The position numbers were made by a program, and so were the translations under genes. Below the pieces are notes generated by a model. The model did not search any database. It saw only the letters and a program-made list of their open reading frames with translations, and was not told the origin of the DNA. From positions 1,364,001 through 1,428,000 of the forward strand of contig NZ_CP068046.1 in NCBI RefSeq assembly GCF_016698665.1: DNA of 64,000 nt, in the 5' to 3' direction. Below are positions 63,994-64,000 of the stretch, in pieces. This DNA comes from Devosia rhizoryzae (GTDB lineage Bacteria > Pseudomonadota > Alphaproteobacteria > Rhizobiales > Devosiaceae). The stretch's first letter is position 1, and each line of letters opens with the position of its first letter.

Positions 63994-64000
63994 ATGAGCA
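63994..64000 (+). CDS. Start of the next gene, cut by the window end (possibly iorB)
   Basis: An ATG at 63994 follows the iorA stop codon by seven bases, and the window ends after two codons and one base. In most genomes iorB follows iorA, so the beta subunit is expected. Nothing in the visible bases proves it. Confidence 0.35.

Noticed and set aside
1..64000. CRISPR arrays, rRNA, tRNA, prophage or insertion sequences
   Set aside because: No direct-repeat arrays, RNA gene signatures, transposase or integrase motifs were seen in reading the window.

Overview
The window looks like a piece of the main chromosome of an aerobic alphaproteobacterium of the order Hyphomicrobiales, perhaps close to Devosia. 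The genus is an inference. The order is suggested by the complete 14-gene nuo cluster followed directly by birA and rnj, by a NuoE with a long Ala/Pro linker and a C-terminal helix-hairpin-helix segment, by an Omp25/Omp31-like small porin, and by a PutA without a DNA-binding domain paired with a divergent Lrp-type PutR. I saw no rRNA, tRNA, CRISPR array, prophage or insertion sequence. One composite palindromic repeat lies at the left edge.

Layout. (1) 1-17.9 kb, minus strand: nuoA to nuoN, then birA and rnj, tightly packed with many one-base TGATG overlaps. (2) 18.2-23.9 kb: a small porin and msrA, each followed by a hairpin, then the proline catabolism pair putA (TTG start) and putR. (3) 23.9-35 kb, minus strand: an operon headed by a GntR-type regulator. 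It holds a dipeptide/oligopeptide-type ABC importer (dpp1) interleaved with an M24-fold hydrolase that lacks several metal ligands, an AstE/AspA-type deacylase and an amidohydrolase, and ends in an LrgA/LrgB pair. (4) 35.1-41.2 kb: an aldo/keto reductase, a short DUF885-type metallopeptidase homologue and a GAF protein on the plus strand; an S9 peptidase and a second amidohydrolase on the minus strand. (5) 41.5-49.6 kb, plus strand: a second importer (dpp2, with fused ATPases), a DAO-type FAD oxidoreductase, a FadR-type GntR regulator and a RidA homologue. (6) 49.7-64 kb: an aromatic-acyl-CoA catabolic island made of a salicylyl-CoA 5-hydroxylase/2-aminobenzoyl-CoA monooxygenase-like FAD enzyme fused to an Old Yellow Enzyme domain, two SDRs, a hotdog thioesterase, a RidA homologue, a MarR regulator, a small cupin and an FAH-family hydrolase. 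It also has a third importer (dpp3) and indolepyruvate:ferredoxin oxidoreductase alpha (iorA), with the next gene cut off by the window end.

How it fits together. Regions 3-6 read as an accessory uptake-and-degradation zone: three separate Dpp-type importers, each next to its own hydrolases or oxidoreductases and its own regulator. The most interesting part is region 6. A 19-bp motif is repeated upstream of the monooxygenase operon, upstream of the cupin operon beside the MarR gene, and between the divergent dpp3 and iorA units. This suggests one MarR-controlled regulon that imports an aromatic or peptide-like substrate, makes an aryl-acyl-CoA, and hydroxylates/reduces and hydrolyses it. The substrate cannot be read from the sequence. 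A second regulatory pattern is a pair of identical TTTGATCAAA palindromes and a perfect 14-bp palindrome in the divergent promoter region at 41.3-41.5 kb.
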